DNA of 64,000 bases from Dehalococcoidia bacterium (GCA_009377745.1 WHTK01000011.1:1-64000); one strand, 5' to 3'. Positions 1-8,618 are shown, numbered from the stretch's first letter. Program-made: numbers and translations. Notes: generated by a model from the letters alone, not told the origin.

Positions 1-104
1 GTGGTACCGTTCGTCACGCCGGTCATCCCTTCCTGCGCTCAAAGCGCTGCTTTGGGACACCTTATACGTGAGCCCGTCGGGTGACCGGCCTTCTCATCCC
101 ATCT
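1..104 (-). mobile_element. IS110-like element, left-end fragment at window edge
   Basis: The reverse complement of this stretch matches the region upstream of the IS110-like transposase at 22.5 kb almost throughout, including the terminal motif ATGAGAAGGCC (seen here as GGCCTTCTCAT at 87-97) and the preceding AGATGGG. The element therefore ends near base 104 and its transposase, on the minus strand, lies to the left of the window. Only the non-coding left end is visible, so the state of the transposase is unknown. The same end motif flanks the copies at 3.6, 22.5 and 25.9 kb. Confidence 0.7.
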
Positions 105-187
105 GATCGTGCGGCCATATCGATTCGCTGCCTTAAGATGGGCCATACGTTTCAGTACGGTCGGCGCGGAAAAAGAAAGCGGAAACC

Positions 188-1582
188 ATGGACCTTTCCT
201 CTGCCATTGCGGACTTTGGAGCTAGTGCCAAAGCGAAGCTTTCTAACGTGAGCGCAAGCGGACAGGCGGAGGATCAGCTTCGTACGCCATTCAACAATCT
301 GATTGAGGACCTCGCTGAGCTTTCATCGATACCGAGAGCGGCGGTTGTCGCGGTGGGTGAATCTTCGCTGAGTGACCTCAAGATTCGCCCTGATTACGCG
401 GTCACAGTCCATAGCGCGTTGGTTGGACACGTCGAACTGAAAGCGCCGGACAAGGGCGCAGACCCGAAGAAGTTCAAAGACCCTCATGACAAAGGACAGT
501 GGGAGAAGCTCCGCTTACTCCCAAACCTGATGTACTCCGACGGCAACCACTTCAGCCTCTGGCGCGACGGAGAGATGGCCCTGCCCATCGTGCGGCTAGT
601 GGGAGACATCGAGACCTCGGGAAATAAACTGGAGGCGCCGCCACAGCTATTAGCCCTATTCGAGACATTCCTCAGTTGGGAACCGATCCCGCCGAAGAGC
701 GCCAAAGACCTGGCCAAAGTAAGCGCACGCCTCTGCCGCCTGTTGCGCGACGAGGTCACGGAGCAGCTAGCATCCGGCAGCCAGGCGCTGACTTCGTTGG
801 CAGCTGACTGGCGCAGACTTCTCTTCCCGGAAGCGACCGACGATAAGTTCGCTGATGGCTACGCTCAGGCTGTCACCTTCGGACTTTTGATGGCCCGCGC
901 TAAGGGAATCCCGCTGAGCGACGGATTTGACAAGGTCGCGCAGGAGCTTGGCCACACGAGCACTCTCATAGGCGCGGCGCTCAGGCTGCTTACCGACGAC
1001 GCTGTAAATCAGGCGTCGTTGAAGACCTCACTGCAGACTCTGACCAGAGTGCTCGATGTTGTCGATTGGCCGGCGATCAGCAAGGGCGATCCTGAAGCAT
1101 GGCTGTACTTTTATGAGGACTTCTTGGAGGTCTACGACAACAAACTTAGAAAGCTGACCGGCTCCTACTACACCCCGCCTGAGGTCGTTGGCGCGATGGT
1201 CTGCCTGGTAGACGAGGAACTCAGAAGCCCTCGCTTCGGCCTCCACGCGGGCGTGGCATCACCCGCAGTTACACTTGCCGACCCTGCTACAGGCACCGGT
1301 ACCTTCCTACTGGGTATCCTTCGCAAGATCGCTGAGACCGTAGAGGCGGACGAAGGCGCAGGCGCGGTTAAGGGCGCGATCAACGACGCTATCAAACGTT
1401 TGATCGCCTTCGAGATGCAGCTCGGGCCGTTCGCGGTCGCTCAGCTACGACTACTCGCCGAAGTCGTCGGAGCTGACTGGCGCTCCGCCCACAACGCCAC
1501 CCCGCATGTTCGTGACCAACACCCTCGGCGATCCGGAGGACGAGGAAGGCTGGATTCCCGGCATGTTGGCGCCCATTGCTAG
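188..1582 (+). CDS. Single-chain restriction-modification enzyme, 5' part (nuclease and start of N6-adenine methylase), frameshifted
   Basis: The N-terminal part carries a PD-(D/E)xK-like signature (RPDYAV about residue 78, then GHVELKAPD about residue 90), followed by a helical region and the start of an N6-adenine DNA methyltransferase: GSYYTPPEVV and the SAM-binding motif LADPATGTGTFLL. The methylase catalytic motif NPPY is missing from this frame and is found in the next overlapping frame. The two frames align to one roughly 1,107-residue protein if one G in the GG at 1469-1470 is removed; beyond that point this frame reads 110 bases of nonsense. Start ATG at 188 follows a weak GGAAA. This resembles Type IIG or Type ISP-like enzymes, but no helicase domain is present, so a Type IIG-like activity is the better guess. 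Whether the frameshift is real or an assembly error cannot be judged here. Confidence 0.75.
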   Translation: MDLSSAIADFGASAKAKLSNVSASGQAEDQLRTPFNNLIEDLAELSSIPRAAVVAVGESSLSDLKIRPDYAVTVHSALVGHVELKAPDKGADPKKFKDPHDKGQWEKLRLLPNLMYSDGNHFSLWRDGEMALPIVRLVGDIETSGNKLEAPPQLLALFETFLSWEPIPPKSAKDLAKVSARLCRLLRDEVTEQLASGSQALTSLAADWRRLLFPEATDDKFADGYAQAVTFGLLMARAKGIPLSDGFDKVAQELGHTSTLIGAALRLLTDDAVNQASLKTSLQTLTRVLDVVDWPAISKGDPEAWLYFYEDFLEVYDNKLRKLTGSYYTPPEVVGAMVCLVDEELRSPRFGLHAGVASPAVTLADPATGTGTFLLGILRKIAETVEADEGAGAVKGAINDAIKRLIAFEMQLGPFAVAQLRLLAEVVGADWRSAHNATPHVRDQHPRRSGGRGRLDSRHVGAHC

Positions 1583-3512
1583 CTCCCGCAAAGACGCCAA
1601 CAAGATCAAGCGAGACGTGCCTATCACCGTCGTTATCGGCAACCCTCCTTATAAGGAAAAGGCGATGGGCCAGGGCGCCTGGGTCGAAGGCCAGGCGTCC
1701 GATGCGCGTAGGTGGACGCCGCTCAAGGATTGGATTCCACCGGCGGACTGGGGCGTCGGCGCCCATGCTAAGCACCTGCGTAACCTGTACGTCTACTTCT
1801 GGCGCTGGGCTACCTGGAAGGTCTTTGACCACGATCCCGCCAACAACACGGGAATCGTCTGCTTCATCACCATGGCAGGTTTCCTGAATGGGCCGGGCTT
1901 CCAACGAATGCGCGACTACCTGCGCCGCATCTGCGACAGCATCTGGGTGATTGACTGCTCACCAGAAGGCCATCAGCCCGAGGTCAATACGCGCATATTT
2001 CAGGGAGTACAGCAGCCGGTGTGCATTGTGCTCGCCTCCCGCTCCGCGACGAAGGACAGCGGGACCCCCGCAACAGTGCGGTGGCGGGCACTACCACCTG
2101 GGCCAAGGGACGTTAAGTTCGCAGCCCTGGAGAAAATCGCGCTCGCCGAAGATGGATGGGTAGACTGCCCTTCGGAGTGGCGTGCTCCGTTCCTGCCCGC
2201 GTCCACTGGCGCATGGTCTACCTTCCCCGCTTTGGAAGACTTCTTCGCCTACAACGGCTCCGGAGTTATGCCTGGCCGTACCTGGGTAATTTCACCAGAT
2301 GCTGAGTCTTTGAAGCGCCGGTGGGATGCCCTCATGAAGGCTCCGGCTGGTGAGAAGGAGACCCTATTTCATCCCCATCTCCAGGGCGACAGGACGATCA
2401 ATCGTAAAATCGGTGGTGCTCTGTCGGGCTTCCCTCTGCGACCGAAGACGCTTGCTGAGGAAAATGGTGCATGTGAAGCACCGGTCCCTTACGCATATCG
2501 CTCATTCGACCGTCAGTGGATCATTCCCGACAACCGCCTCATCAACCGACCAAACCCTGAGATGTGGGCGATGCGCTCCAATCATCAGGTCATCCTGACA
2601 GCCCTGTCGAGGACGTCTCCATCAGCTGGGCCCGCGCTGACCGTGACTGGTCTGATTCCCGATCTCGACCACTACAAGGGCTCATTCGGTGGCCGCGTCT
2701 TCCCGCTCTGGCAAGACGCACTGGCCACTGTTCCCAACTTGCGCCCAAAGGTGCTTGCCGCTCTGTCCCAGAAGTACGGCTACGAGGTCAGCCCGGAAGA
2801 CCTTCTCGCCTACATCGTCGCCTTGACGGCGCAGCCTGCGTATACGGAGCGCTTTCGTGAAGACCTTTCGACTCCAGGCCTGCGCATCCCTCTGACGGCA
2901 CACGCAGCCAGCTTCCGGGAGGCCGCAGAACTCGGTCGCACGGTCGTCTGGCTCCAGACCTTCGGCGAGCGCATGGCCGACCTGGCTAAGGGGCGCCAAG
3001 CAGGTCCGCCGCGTCTGCCGGTAGAGCAGAGACCGGCCGTACCAGCCAGCGGCGCCATCCCTCAAGACCCTGGCGCGATGCCTGAGTCGATCGGCTACGA
3101 CGCAAGCAAGAAGCGACTCCTAATCGGCGCGGGCTACGTCGACAACGTTGAACCGGCGGTGTGGAACTACGAGGTTTCGGGCAAGCATGTGCTGCGACAG
3201 TGGTTCAGCTACCGCCAGAAGAACCGTGAACGCCCGATCATCGGCGACCGGCGACCGCCCTCTACGCTGGCCTTCGTGCAGCCCGATCACTGGCTCTCCG
3301 AATACACAAGCGAGCTGATCAACGTCCTCAACGTGCTCGGTTGGTTGGTCGAGTTGGAGCCGCAGCAAGCCGCGCTGCTTGAGCAGGTCAGCGTCGGGCC
3401 GCTGATCACGGCTGAGGAGCTACGCCTCGCCGGGGTGTTCGAGGCCATCGCACAGCCTAAACGGCGCGCCAGAAGGCAAGGTGGCCCCAGTCTGTTTGAT
3501 CGCGCGGGTTAG
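1506..3512 (+). CDS. Single-chain restriction-modification enzyme, 3' part (methylase catalytic motif and ISP-type specificity region)
   Basis: Continues the protein begun at 188; the natural reading resumes at base 1470 (ELTGAPPTTPPRMFVTNTL), before the first ATG at 1506. It holds the N6-adenine methylase catalytic motif VVIGNPPYKE, a long target-recognition-like middle region, and a C-terminal block with WNYEVSGKHVLRQWF and ERPIIGDRRPP that I recognise as the C-terminal specificity domain of Type ISP-like enzymes. The gene stands alone: no separate S, R or helicase subunit is nearby. An IS110-like element follows 90 bases downstream and an IS110-like end lies just upstream, so the gene sits between two mobile elements, which fits horizontal acquisition of a defence gene. 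Confidence 0.75.
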   Translation: MFVTNTLGDPEDEEGWIPGMLAPIASSRKDANKIKRDVPITVVIGNPPYKEKAMGQGAWVEGQASDARRWTPLKDWIPPADWGVGAHAKHLRNLYVYFWRWATWKVFDHDPANNTGIVCFITMAGFLNGPGFQRMRDYLRRICDSIWVIDCSPEGHQPEVNTRIFQGVQQPVCIVLASRSATKDSGTPATVRWRALPPGPRDVKFAALEKIALAEDGWVDCPSEWRAPFLPASTGAWSTFPALEDFFAYNGSGVMPGRTWVISPDAESLKRRWDALMKAPAGEKETLFHPHLQGDRTINRKIGGALSGFPLRPKTLAEENGACEAPVPYAYRSFDRQWIIPDNRLINRPNPEMWAMRSNHQVILTALSRTSPSAGPALTVTGLIPDLDHYKGSFGGRVFPLWQDALATVPNLRPKVLAALSQKYGYEVSPEDLLAYIVALTAQPAYTERFREDLSTPGLRIPLTAHAASFREAAELGRTVVWLQTFGERMADLAKGRQAGPPRLPVEQRPAVPASGAIPQDPGAMPESIGYDASKKRLLIGAGYVDNVEPAVWNYEVSGKHVLRQWFSYRQKNRERPIIGDRRPPSTLAFVQPDHWLSEYTSELINVLNVLGWLVELEPQQAALLEQVSVGPLITAEELRLAGVFEAIAQPKRRARRQGGPSLFDRAG

Positions 3513-3680
3513 TGAACAAACGGTATTGCGGGAACTAGTCCCGATTGACCGTCTCCAAGTCCGCAGCCCACTTGCGGAGGAAAGCACCGAAGACACTATT
3601 TAAATGGAATGAGAGGCCCGGTACCGGACTCACGTAGAGTGAGTCCAAAACAGGCACGAGAGTGCAGGAGGGTAGCCGAG

Positions 3681-4739
3681 GTGACCAATTCATTTCCTCA
3701 GACGCCAGCTTTGACAGTGGGCATAGACGTATCAGACCGCCTGACCAGTTTCTGTGTGCTTGACGGGCAGGGAGAAATCCTGGAAGAGGGCAAGGTGCGA
3801 ACGAGCCCTGAAGGATTTGCTCGACGCTTTTCAGCCCTGGAGCCGTGTCGCATGGTGATGGAGGTCGGAACGCACTCGCGCTGGGCGAGCAAGCTCCTGG
3901 CAGACATTGGTCATGAGGTGATCGTCGCTAACCCGTGGAAGGTGCGCCTGATTGCGAGTTCGATAAAGAAGACCGACCGCTCAGACGCGGAGACTCTAGC
4001 CCGGCTAGGACGCGTCGATCCCAAGCTCCTTAGCCCGGTAATCCACCGGGGTGCCGCAGCGCAGGCCGACCTGGCGATCATCCATGCTCGTGAATCGTTG
4101 GTGGCGGCGCGCCGTCTCTTGATCAATCACGTCCGGGGTGCGGTCAAACCCTTCGGCGCCCGCCTGCCGGACTGCGACGCTCACGCTTTTCACAAGAAAG
4201 TGCCGGCGGCAGTACCGCCAGAGTTGCGCCCGGCGCTCGAGCCGCTGATCAGCGTCATCGCCCAGCTAACAACTGAAATCCGCGACGCGGACGCTCGGAT
4301 CGAAGAGCTGTGCAGGCAGCGATACCCCGAAACGACGATCCTGCAGCAGATCCAGGGAGTAGGGTCCCTGATTTCGCTGACCTATGTCCTGACCTTAGAC
4401 AATCCCTTGCGGTTCAAAGTCAGCCGGACGGTGGGACCCTATCTGGGACTTGTACCGCGGCAACGCGAGTCAGGCGAGAGGTCGCCCCAGCTGAAAATCT
4501 CCAAGGCTGGCGATAAGTACCTTCGCAAACTCTTGGTCAATGGCGCCCATTACATCCTCGGCTATCGGGGGCCTGACACCGATCTCCGGCGCTGGGGACT
4601 CGCACATGCCGGCGGTGGGAAGGCGGCAAAGAAGCGAGCCGTCGTGGGCGTAACCAGAAAACTTGCCGTTCTTCTCCACCGCCTCTGGGTGACTGGCGAG
4701 GTGTATATCCCGCTGAGGTCTGAGGAGGTGGCAGCTTAG
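3681..4739 (+). CDS. IS110 family transposase (DEDD recombinase)
   Basis: A 352-residue protein with the two IS110 domains. The N-terminal RuvC-like DEDD domain shows GIDVSD (Asp16), MEVGTHS (Glu61) and KKTDRSDAE (Asp99 and Asp102). The C-terminal Transposase_20 domain shows QQIQGVGSLISLTYV, YLGLVPRQRESGER, whose serine fits the catalytic Ser of this family, and ISKAGDKYLRKLLVNGA. GTG 3681 is chosen because AGGAGGG (3666-3672) lies eight bases upstream; an ATG at 3609 would start inside the terminal inverted repeat. No frameshift is seen, so this is the only transposase in the window that looks functional. It is predicted to work with the structured RNA encoded just downstream. Confidence 0.93.
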   Translation: MTNSFPQTPALTVGIDVSDRLTSFCVLDGQGEILEEGKVRTSPEGFARRFSALEPCRMVMEVGTHSRWASKLLADIGHEVIVANPWKVRLIASSIKKTDRSDAETLARLGRVDPKLLSPVIHRGAAAQADLAIIHARESLVAARRLLINHVRGAVKPFGARLPDCDAHAFHKKVPAAVPPELRPALEPLISVIAQLTTEIRDADARIEELCRQRYPETTILQQIQGVGSLISLTYVLTLDNPLRFKVSRTVGPYLGLVPRQRESGERSPQLKISKAGDKYLRKLLVNGAHYILGYRGPDTDLRRWGLAHAGGGKAAKKRAVVGVTRKLAVLLHRLWVTGEVYIPLRSEEVAA

Positions 4740-4769
4740 CTCAGGGGGACAATCCGCGTTCGAGCCAAG

Positions 4770-4950
4770 CCGCGTACAGGGGCGACTGCGCACGATGTGT
4801 TGGGGCAATTGACCCCGTTATTTAAATAGCAGCGCCCAGCCAAGAAAGTACCCCAGTGTGCACCAGGTCAACGACCGAACAGAGTGCGGATGGAAACCAG
4901 GTATGGCTAGCGGAAAGGCTCAAGGCCACCACGTTGGCCTTGACGAGAGT
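4770..4950 (+). ncRNA. Candidate bridge/seek RNA of IS110-like copy A
   Basis: The non-coding 3' end holds a foldable unit. The basal stem is GGGCG-a-CTGC (4780-4789) with GCAGCGCCC (4829-4837). The apical stem is GGGG (4802-4805) with CCCC (4813-4816). Between them, strand one, CACGATGTGTT (4791-4801), is complementary to 9 of 11 bases of the element's right flank (4965-4975). Strand two, TATTTAAAT (4819-4827), is identical to the left flank (3597-3605). Copy B has the same fold with different strands that match its own flanks. Known bridge RNAs use an internal loop in this way to read the target. Exact RNA ends and the donor-binding loop were not resolved. Confidence 0.65.
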
Positions 4951-5005
4951 AGGGCCTCTCATGGAACACGTAGTGTGCTTTGGCAGAATCCAATAGGCTC
5001 GGCTG

Positions 5006-5644
5006 TCAGGCTATTTCAGTCGAGGCTCGTCCAGAGTGGGTGCCATTTAGAGCGACTGTGCGGCTTTTGCCCTCGCCGTCATTCGAGTCCTTTGAGCTCT
5101 CACCCGGCTTATCAGTCGACATCCTAATGGTTCCGTTCACCAGGGCGCCTTCATGCACATGTAGGGCCTTAGTGATTACTTCTCCCTCGATTTTGCTCTG
5201 AGGTTGTAGTTCTAGACGCTCCAGGCACCTTATCTCGCCTTTGAAGGTTCCGCAGATTACGACGAATGTCGCCTTAATCTTTGCTTCTACTACGGCTCCT
5301 TCAGAAATGTGGATTGTGCCTTTCGCGTCCACCGTGCCTTTGAGGCGACCCTCAACGCGCACGCTGTCTTCACTGATTAGGGAACCTTCCCACTTTGTTC
5401 CGCTGGCTATGACGTTGGAGCACTTCTCTGGCGCCGTTGGGCTGCCTTTTGATTCGTGCTCTGATCCATAGGATTGCCGGAACTCTTCGCCTATGCTTGG
5501 TCCTGAGGAGTTTTCGGCCGCCGATGCCAAATCCGAATCCGTTGACGTGAAGCCTCGTCTCGCTTTGTCACTATCTGCCGGGCTCATATCACGAGTTCGT
5601 CCAAAGGTCACTGCTGCCTCCGTGGAGATGGTTGGGTCGTCCAT
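5006..5644 (-). CDS. Bactofilin family cytoskeletal protein
   Basis: The central part of this 212-residue protein has the bactofilin beta-helix pattern: GTKWEGSLISEDSVRVEGRL, GTIHISEGAVVEAKIKATF, CGTFKGEIRCLERLELQPQS, KIEGEVITKALHVHEGALVNG. Bactofilins polymerise without nucleotide into filaments at the cytoplasmic membrane and scaffold cell-shape or wall-modifying proteins. The N- and C-terminal tails are polar and low in complexity, as is usual. No peptidase or other common bactofilin partner is adjacent; it lies between the IS110-like element and a divergent ATP-grasp gene. The start is uncertain: no good ribosome site precedes 5644, and a second ATG 19 codons in is possible. Confidence 0.85.
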   Translation of the reverse strand: MDDPTISTEAAVTFGRTRDMSPADSDKARRGFTSTDSDLASAAENSSGPSIGEEFRQSYGSEHESKGSPTAPEKCSNVIASGTKWEGSLISEDSVRVEGRLKGTVDAKGTIHISEGAVVEAKIKATFVVICGTFKGEIRCLERLELQPQSKIEGEVITKALHVHEGALVNGTIRMSTDKPGESSKDSNDGEGKSRTVALNGTHSGRASTEIA

Positions 5645-5798
5645 AAGGTTCGGCCTACTGGAACACCCTCAACCAAAACCTACAGAGCAGACCCTCACAC
5701 GTCAATAAGGGAAAACCCTATGAGGGCGAGGGCCTGCCAGCTGAGCCAAACAAAAGTTGGTCTGAACCCTACAGAGAGCCGTCATAGTGTGACCTCGA

Positions 5799-5827
5799 TT
5801 GACAGGCGGCTCGGCTGGCGACATGAT
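5799..5827 (+). promoter_or_regulatory. Sigma-70-like promoter of the ATP-grasp gene
   Basis: TTGACA (5799-5804), a 17-base spacer and CATGAT (5822-5827). The expected transcription start is only about five bases before the ATG at 5839, so the message would be nearly leaderless; this agrees with the absence of a Shine-Dalgarno sequence there. Confidence 0.5.
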
Positions 5828-5838
5828 CGTGCCAGTCT

Positions 5839-7077
5839 ATGACTGTACCCAGAGTCCTCCTCCTCATACCCAACGCCAGCTACCGCGCCCCTGACTTCCT
5901 GCAGGCGGCGGCGGCACTCGGCGTCGACGTAGTCGTCGGCAGCGACCAACGCAGCCCGCTTGAAAACCTCCATCCGGACCGTCAAGTCGGTCTCGATTAT
6001 GCCGACCCGGACCACGGCGCCGACCAGATCGAGGCGTACGCTCGTCGCTATAGTCTCGACTGCATCGTCCCCGTAGACGATGCCGGTACGCGCCTTGCTG
6101 CCCGCGCCGCGCGCCGTCTCGAGTTGCCTCATAACCCGGTCGCGGCTGTAGAGGCAACACGCAACAAGGCGCTTCTGCGCGAGCGATTGGCACAGGCCGG
6201 GCTCGCCTCGCCGTCATATCGAGTCGTGCCGTTCGCTACTGATCCGATCGTGCTTCCGGCCGGCCTAGATTTTCCCGTCGTCGTCAAGCCGCTGTCGCTG
6301 TCGGCCAGCCGCGGTGTCATTCGGGCCGACACACCTGCCGAGCTCGCCGATGCAGTCGAGCGCGTCCGGCGCATTCTCAATCAGCCGGAGTGCGCCATCG
6401 AGGCTGGCGCCCTCAATGACCGCCTGCTCGTCGAGGGCTACATCCCCGGTGTCGAGGTCTCAATCGAGGGCCTGCTGACCAACGGCCGCCTACACGTCCT
6501 CGCGATTTTCGACAAGCCCGACCCGCTCGAAGGACCGTTCTTTGAGGAGACGATCTATGTCACGCCATCGCGCCTGTCCGAGGCCGACCAGGGCCGATTA
6601 GCCGAAGCGACTGAGCGCGCCGCGGCGGCCCTCGGCCTGATCGATGGTCCGCTGCACGCCGAGCTGCGCCTGAACGACGCTGGTGTCTTTCCGATCGACA
6701 TCGCTGCCCGGTCGATCGGCGGCCTCTGCTCACGTACCCTCAGCTTTGGCACTGGCATGACGCTTGAAGAACTGATCCTGCGCCACGCGATCGGCGCTGA
6801 CATCCCATCGTTCGAGCGCGAATCGCACGCCGCGGGCGTAATGATGATTCCGATTAAGACGAAGGGCGTCCTTCACAGCGTTGAGGGCCTCGAAACGGCG
6901 AAGGCCGTGCCACTTGTCGAATCGATTACGATCACGATTCACCTCGGTGGCGAAGTCGTACCGTTGCCAGAGGGCAGCGCCTATCTCGGCTTCATCTTCG
7001 CCCGCGGCGCCAGCCCATCAGCCGTTGAGCAGGCGCTGCGTGAAGCCCACTCGCGCCTGCGCTTCGCCATCGACTAG
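5839..7077 (+). CDS. ATP-grasp family carboxylate-amine ligase-like protein
   Basis: A 412-residue protein with the ATP-grasp order: a pre-ATP domain ending in LPHNPVAAVEATRNKALLRERL, the lysine-bearing strand FPVVVKPLSLSASRGV, the acidic strand VEGYIPGVEVSIEGLL, and the metal/phosphate segment LHAELRLNDAGVFPIDIAARSIGG. These proteins join a carboxylate to an amine or thiol through an acyl-phosphate intermediate; the nearest relatives I recognise are carbamoyl-phosphate-synthase-like and L-amino-acid-ligase-like ATP-grasp enzymes. The substrate cannot be told. It converges on a B12/radical SAM gene that ends 60 bases downstream, and the two may share a pathway. It is full length with a well-kept reading frame. 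Confidence 0.85.
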   Translation: MTVPRVLLLIPNASYRAPDFLQAAAALGVDVVVGSDQRSPLENLHPDRQVGLDYADPDHGADQIEAYARRYSLDCIVPVDDAGTRLAARAARRLELPHNPVAAVEATRNKALLRERLAQAGLASPSYRVVPFATDPIVLPAGLDFPVVVKPLSLSASRGVIRADTPAELADAVERVRRILNQPECAIEAGALNDRLLVEGYIPGVEVSIEGLLTNGRLHVLAIFDKPDPLEGPFFEETIYVTPSRLSEADQGRLAEATERAAAALGLIDGPLHAELRLNDAGVFPIDIAARSIGGLCSRTLSFGTGMTLEELILRHAIGADIPSFERESHAAGVMMIPIKTKGVLHSVEGLETAKAVPLVESITITIHLGGEVVPLPEGSAYLGFIFARGASPSAVEQALREAHSRLRFAID

Positions 7078-7136
7078 GGAGCATGCTCCATCGTGGGACG
7101 GGATTCTTTAACTGGCCAGATTCCCCACTCACCTCA

Positions 7137-8606
7137 TTACCTAGAAATGACCGGCAATTGCTCTGGGTAGATGCCGAGGGCTTCGTCCAACGGCGCCAAC
7201 TGGGCCGTCGTCGGCTCGGCGCAGCAGAACCAGGTCTCTGTAAGGCCTGGCACGGGCTTGGGGGGTTGCGGCCGTAGCGTGATCGCGCCTAGGTCGCCGG
7301 CCAGCATTCTCCGCGCAGCCTGCTTCACACGGAGGAAGGTGGTTTCGGAGGATTCCGCATCGTCACATTCCTCGCAGCCAGCCGCGTTTTCGACGATACC
7401 TGCGATCTCGGCCTGCAGGTCATCGAGGCGGCTGTCCGGGTTCGTCCACTGATAGGTAAGCCGCTCCTCGTCAAACCCACCCAGGCGTCCTTCGCCGCCA
7501 ATGACCTCGATCAACGGCGAGCCGGGCGGCAGGAGCAGCCGCAGGGCGTACTGCACCGGCTGGACGGCGTTCACCAAGCCACGCGTCTCGATGAAGTCCA
7601 GGAGGTCAAGGAAGCATTCAGACGTGGTCCAGGGCGTAAAGGCGACCCAGGTCGGCCGTAGCGCGATGCCTGCTGCCTCGGTTAGCGCCAGCGCTTCGCC
7701 GAGGTCGGCGCGCGTGTGACCCTTCGCGAGCAGCCGCAGGACGCCATCGTCCGTCGACTCAAAGGCGGAGGTGATAAAGAGGCAGCCGAGGCTACGCAGG
7801 CGGGGCAGGAGCCCGGAATGCTCCAGCAGGTGCTCGACTTTGATTGTCGCGTCAAAGCTGAGCTCCGGATGGCGCTGGTGCAATGTCTCGGCGATTTCCA
7901 GCGAGTGAGGCACAGCGTTGAAGAAGTCTGGGTCACCGAATGTGATGTGACGGGCGCCGGCGGATATGAGCTGGTCGGCGTCGGCCAGCACCGTATCTTT
8001 CTGGACTAAGCGCAGGCGTCCACCGTAGACGGGCGTAATCGGGCAATGCGTGCAGGTATGGGCGCAGCCGCGGGATGCTTCAACATAACCGGCAAGACGC
8101 AGCTCGCCGTCGAGATTGAGCTGAGCATAGGCGTTGAGGCCGGGCAGACCGCTTCGGTCTGGCACGGGGAATAGCTGGCGTTCGAAGAGAGGCAGCGCCC
8201 CTACACCTGCCGGCGGCGACTCCGAATTGTACTCATCGGCACCGAGTCGGTCGGCGAGAGCGGCGAGTCCGATCTCGTACTCGCCACCGATCACCGAATC
8301 GGCTAGACCGGAGTGGATGAGGTGGTCGTTTAGAGGCGTCGCGTAGAGGCCGTAGAAGGCGATGTGCCTTGCCCCGTTCAAGCGCCGCACGCGTCTGGCG
8401 AGCTCGACGCCGAGACGGGAGGCGGTATGCATTGGGACTGAAATCGCGATGAGGCCTGCATCCGCAAAGGTGCCCAATGCCGCCGATTCGATGGACAGGT
8501 CGAGGCAGGCGACTTCGTGGCCGCGGGCGCGCAGGACTGCGGCCGGCGCGGCAAGGCCTAGGGGTTGATGGCCCAACTCATAGGTCGATACGAGGAGGAT
8601 CTTCAT
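7137..8606 (-). CDS. B12-binding radical SAM protein with CCAEP tail
   Basis: The N-terminal 130 residues form a cobalamin-binding Rossmann-like domain (MKILLVSTYELGHQPLGLA). The radical SAM domain follows, with CAHTCTHC at residues 181-188 (CX3CX2C for the 4Fe-4S cluster). The C-terminal region is rich in Cys (GCEECDD) and holds WFCCAEP, with CCAEP at residues 461-465, 24 residues from the end. This identifies the family known as CUAEP/CCAEP-tail radical SAM (seleno)proteins, in which some members have selenocysteine in place of the second Cys; here both codons are TGC. The reaction is unknown. It starts 12 bases after the NfuA-like gene, in the same direction, so the two probably form an operon in which NfuA supplies clusters. 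GGGAG precedes the ATG. Confidence 0.9.
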   Translation of the reverse strand: MKILLVSTYELGHQPLGLAAPAAVLRARGHEVACLDLSIESAALGTFADAGLIAISVPMHTASRLGVELARRVRRLNGARHIAFYGLYATPLNDHLIHSGLADSVIGGEYEIGLAALADRLGADEYNSESPPAGVGALPLFERQLFPVPDRSGLPGLNAYAQLNLDGELRLAGYVEASRGCAHTCTHCPITPVYGGRLRLVQKDTVLADADQLISAGARHITFGDPDFFNAVPHSLEIAETLHQRHPELSFDATIKVEHLLEHSGLLPRLRSLGCLFITSAFESTDDGVLRLLAKGHTRADLGEALALTEAAGIALRPTWVAFTPWTTSECFLDLLDFIETRGLVNAVQPVQYALRLLLPPGSPLIEVIGGEGRLGGFDEERLTYQWTNPDSRLDDLQAEIAGIVENAAGCEECDDAESSETTFLRVKQAARRMLAGDLGAITLRPQPPKPVPGLTETWFCCAEPTTAQLAPLDEALGIYPEQLPVISR

Positions 8607-8618
8607 AACGCTCCCTGG

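Larger units (their letters stand above)
3606..4966 (+). mobile_element. IS110 family (IS1111-like) insertion sequence, copy A, intact
   Basis: The element carries one transposase gene, a short left end and about 220 bases of non-coding sequence after the gene. Subterminal inverted repeats are ATGAGAGGCC at 3609-3618 and GGCCTCTCAT at 4953-4962. A long 3' non-coding end with subterminal inverted repeats is the layout known for the IS1111 group. Outer boundaries are estimated from the conserved ATGG and CATGGAA shared with copy B at 22.5 kb. Copies A and B are clearly diverged, so they arrived separately or are old. Confidence 0.85.

Noticed and set aside
188-3512. BREX or DISARM locus
   Set aside because: Only one R-M gene is present; no PglZ, BrxC, DrmA/B or helicase genes accompany it.
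3609-3680. ATG 3609 as the transposase start
   Set aside because: It lies within the terminal inverted repeat and has no ribosome site, whereas GTG 3681 has AGGAGGG at the right distance.
7137-8606. Selenocysteine in the radical SAM tail
   Set aside because: Both codons in the CCAEP motif are TGC and there is no in-frame TGA; this is the all-cysteine form.
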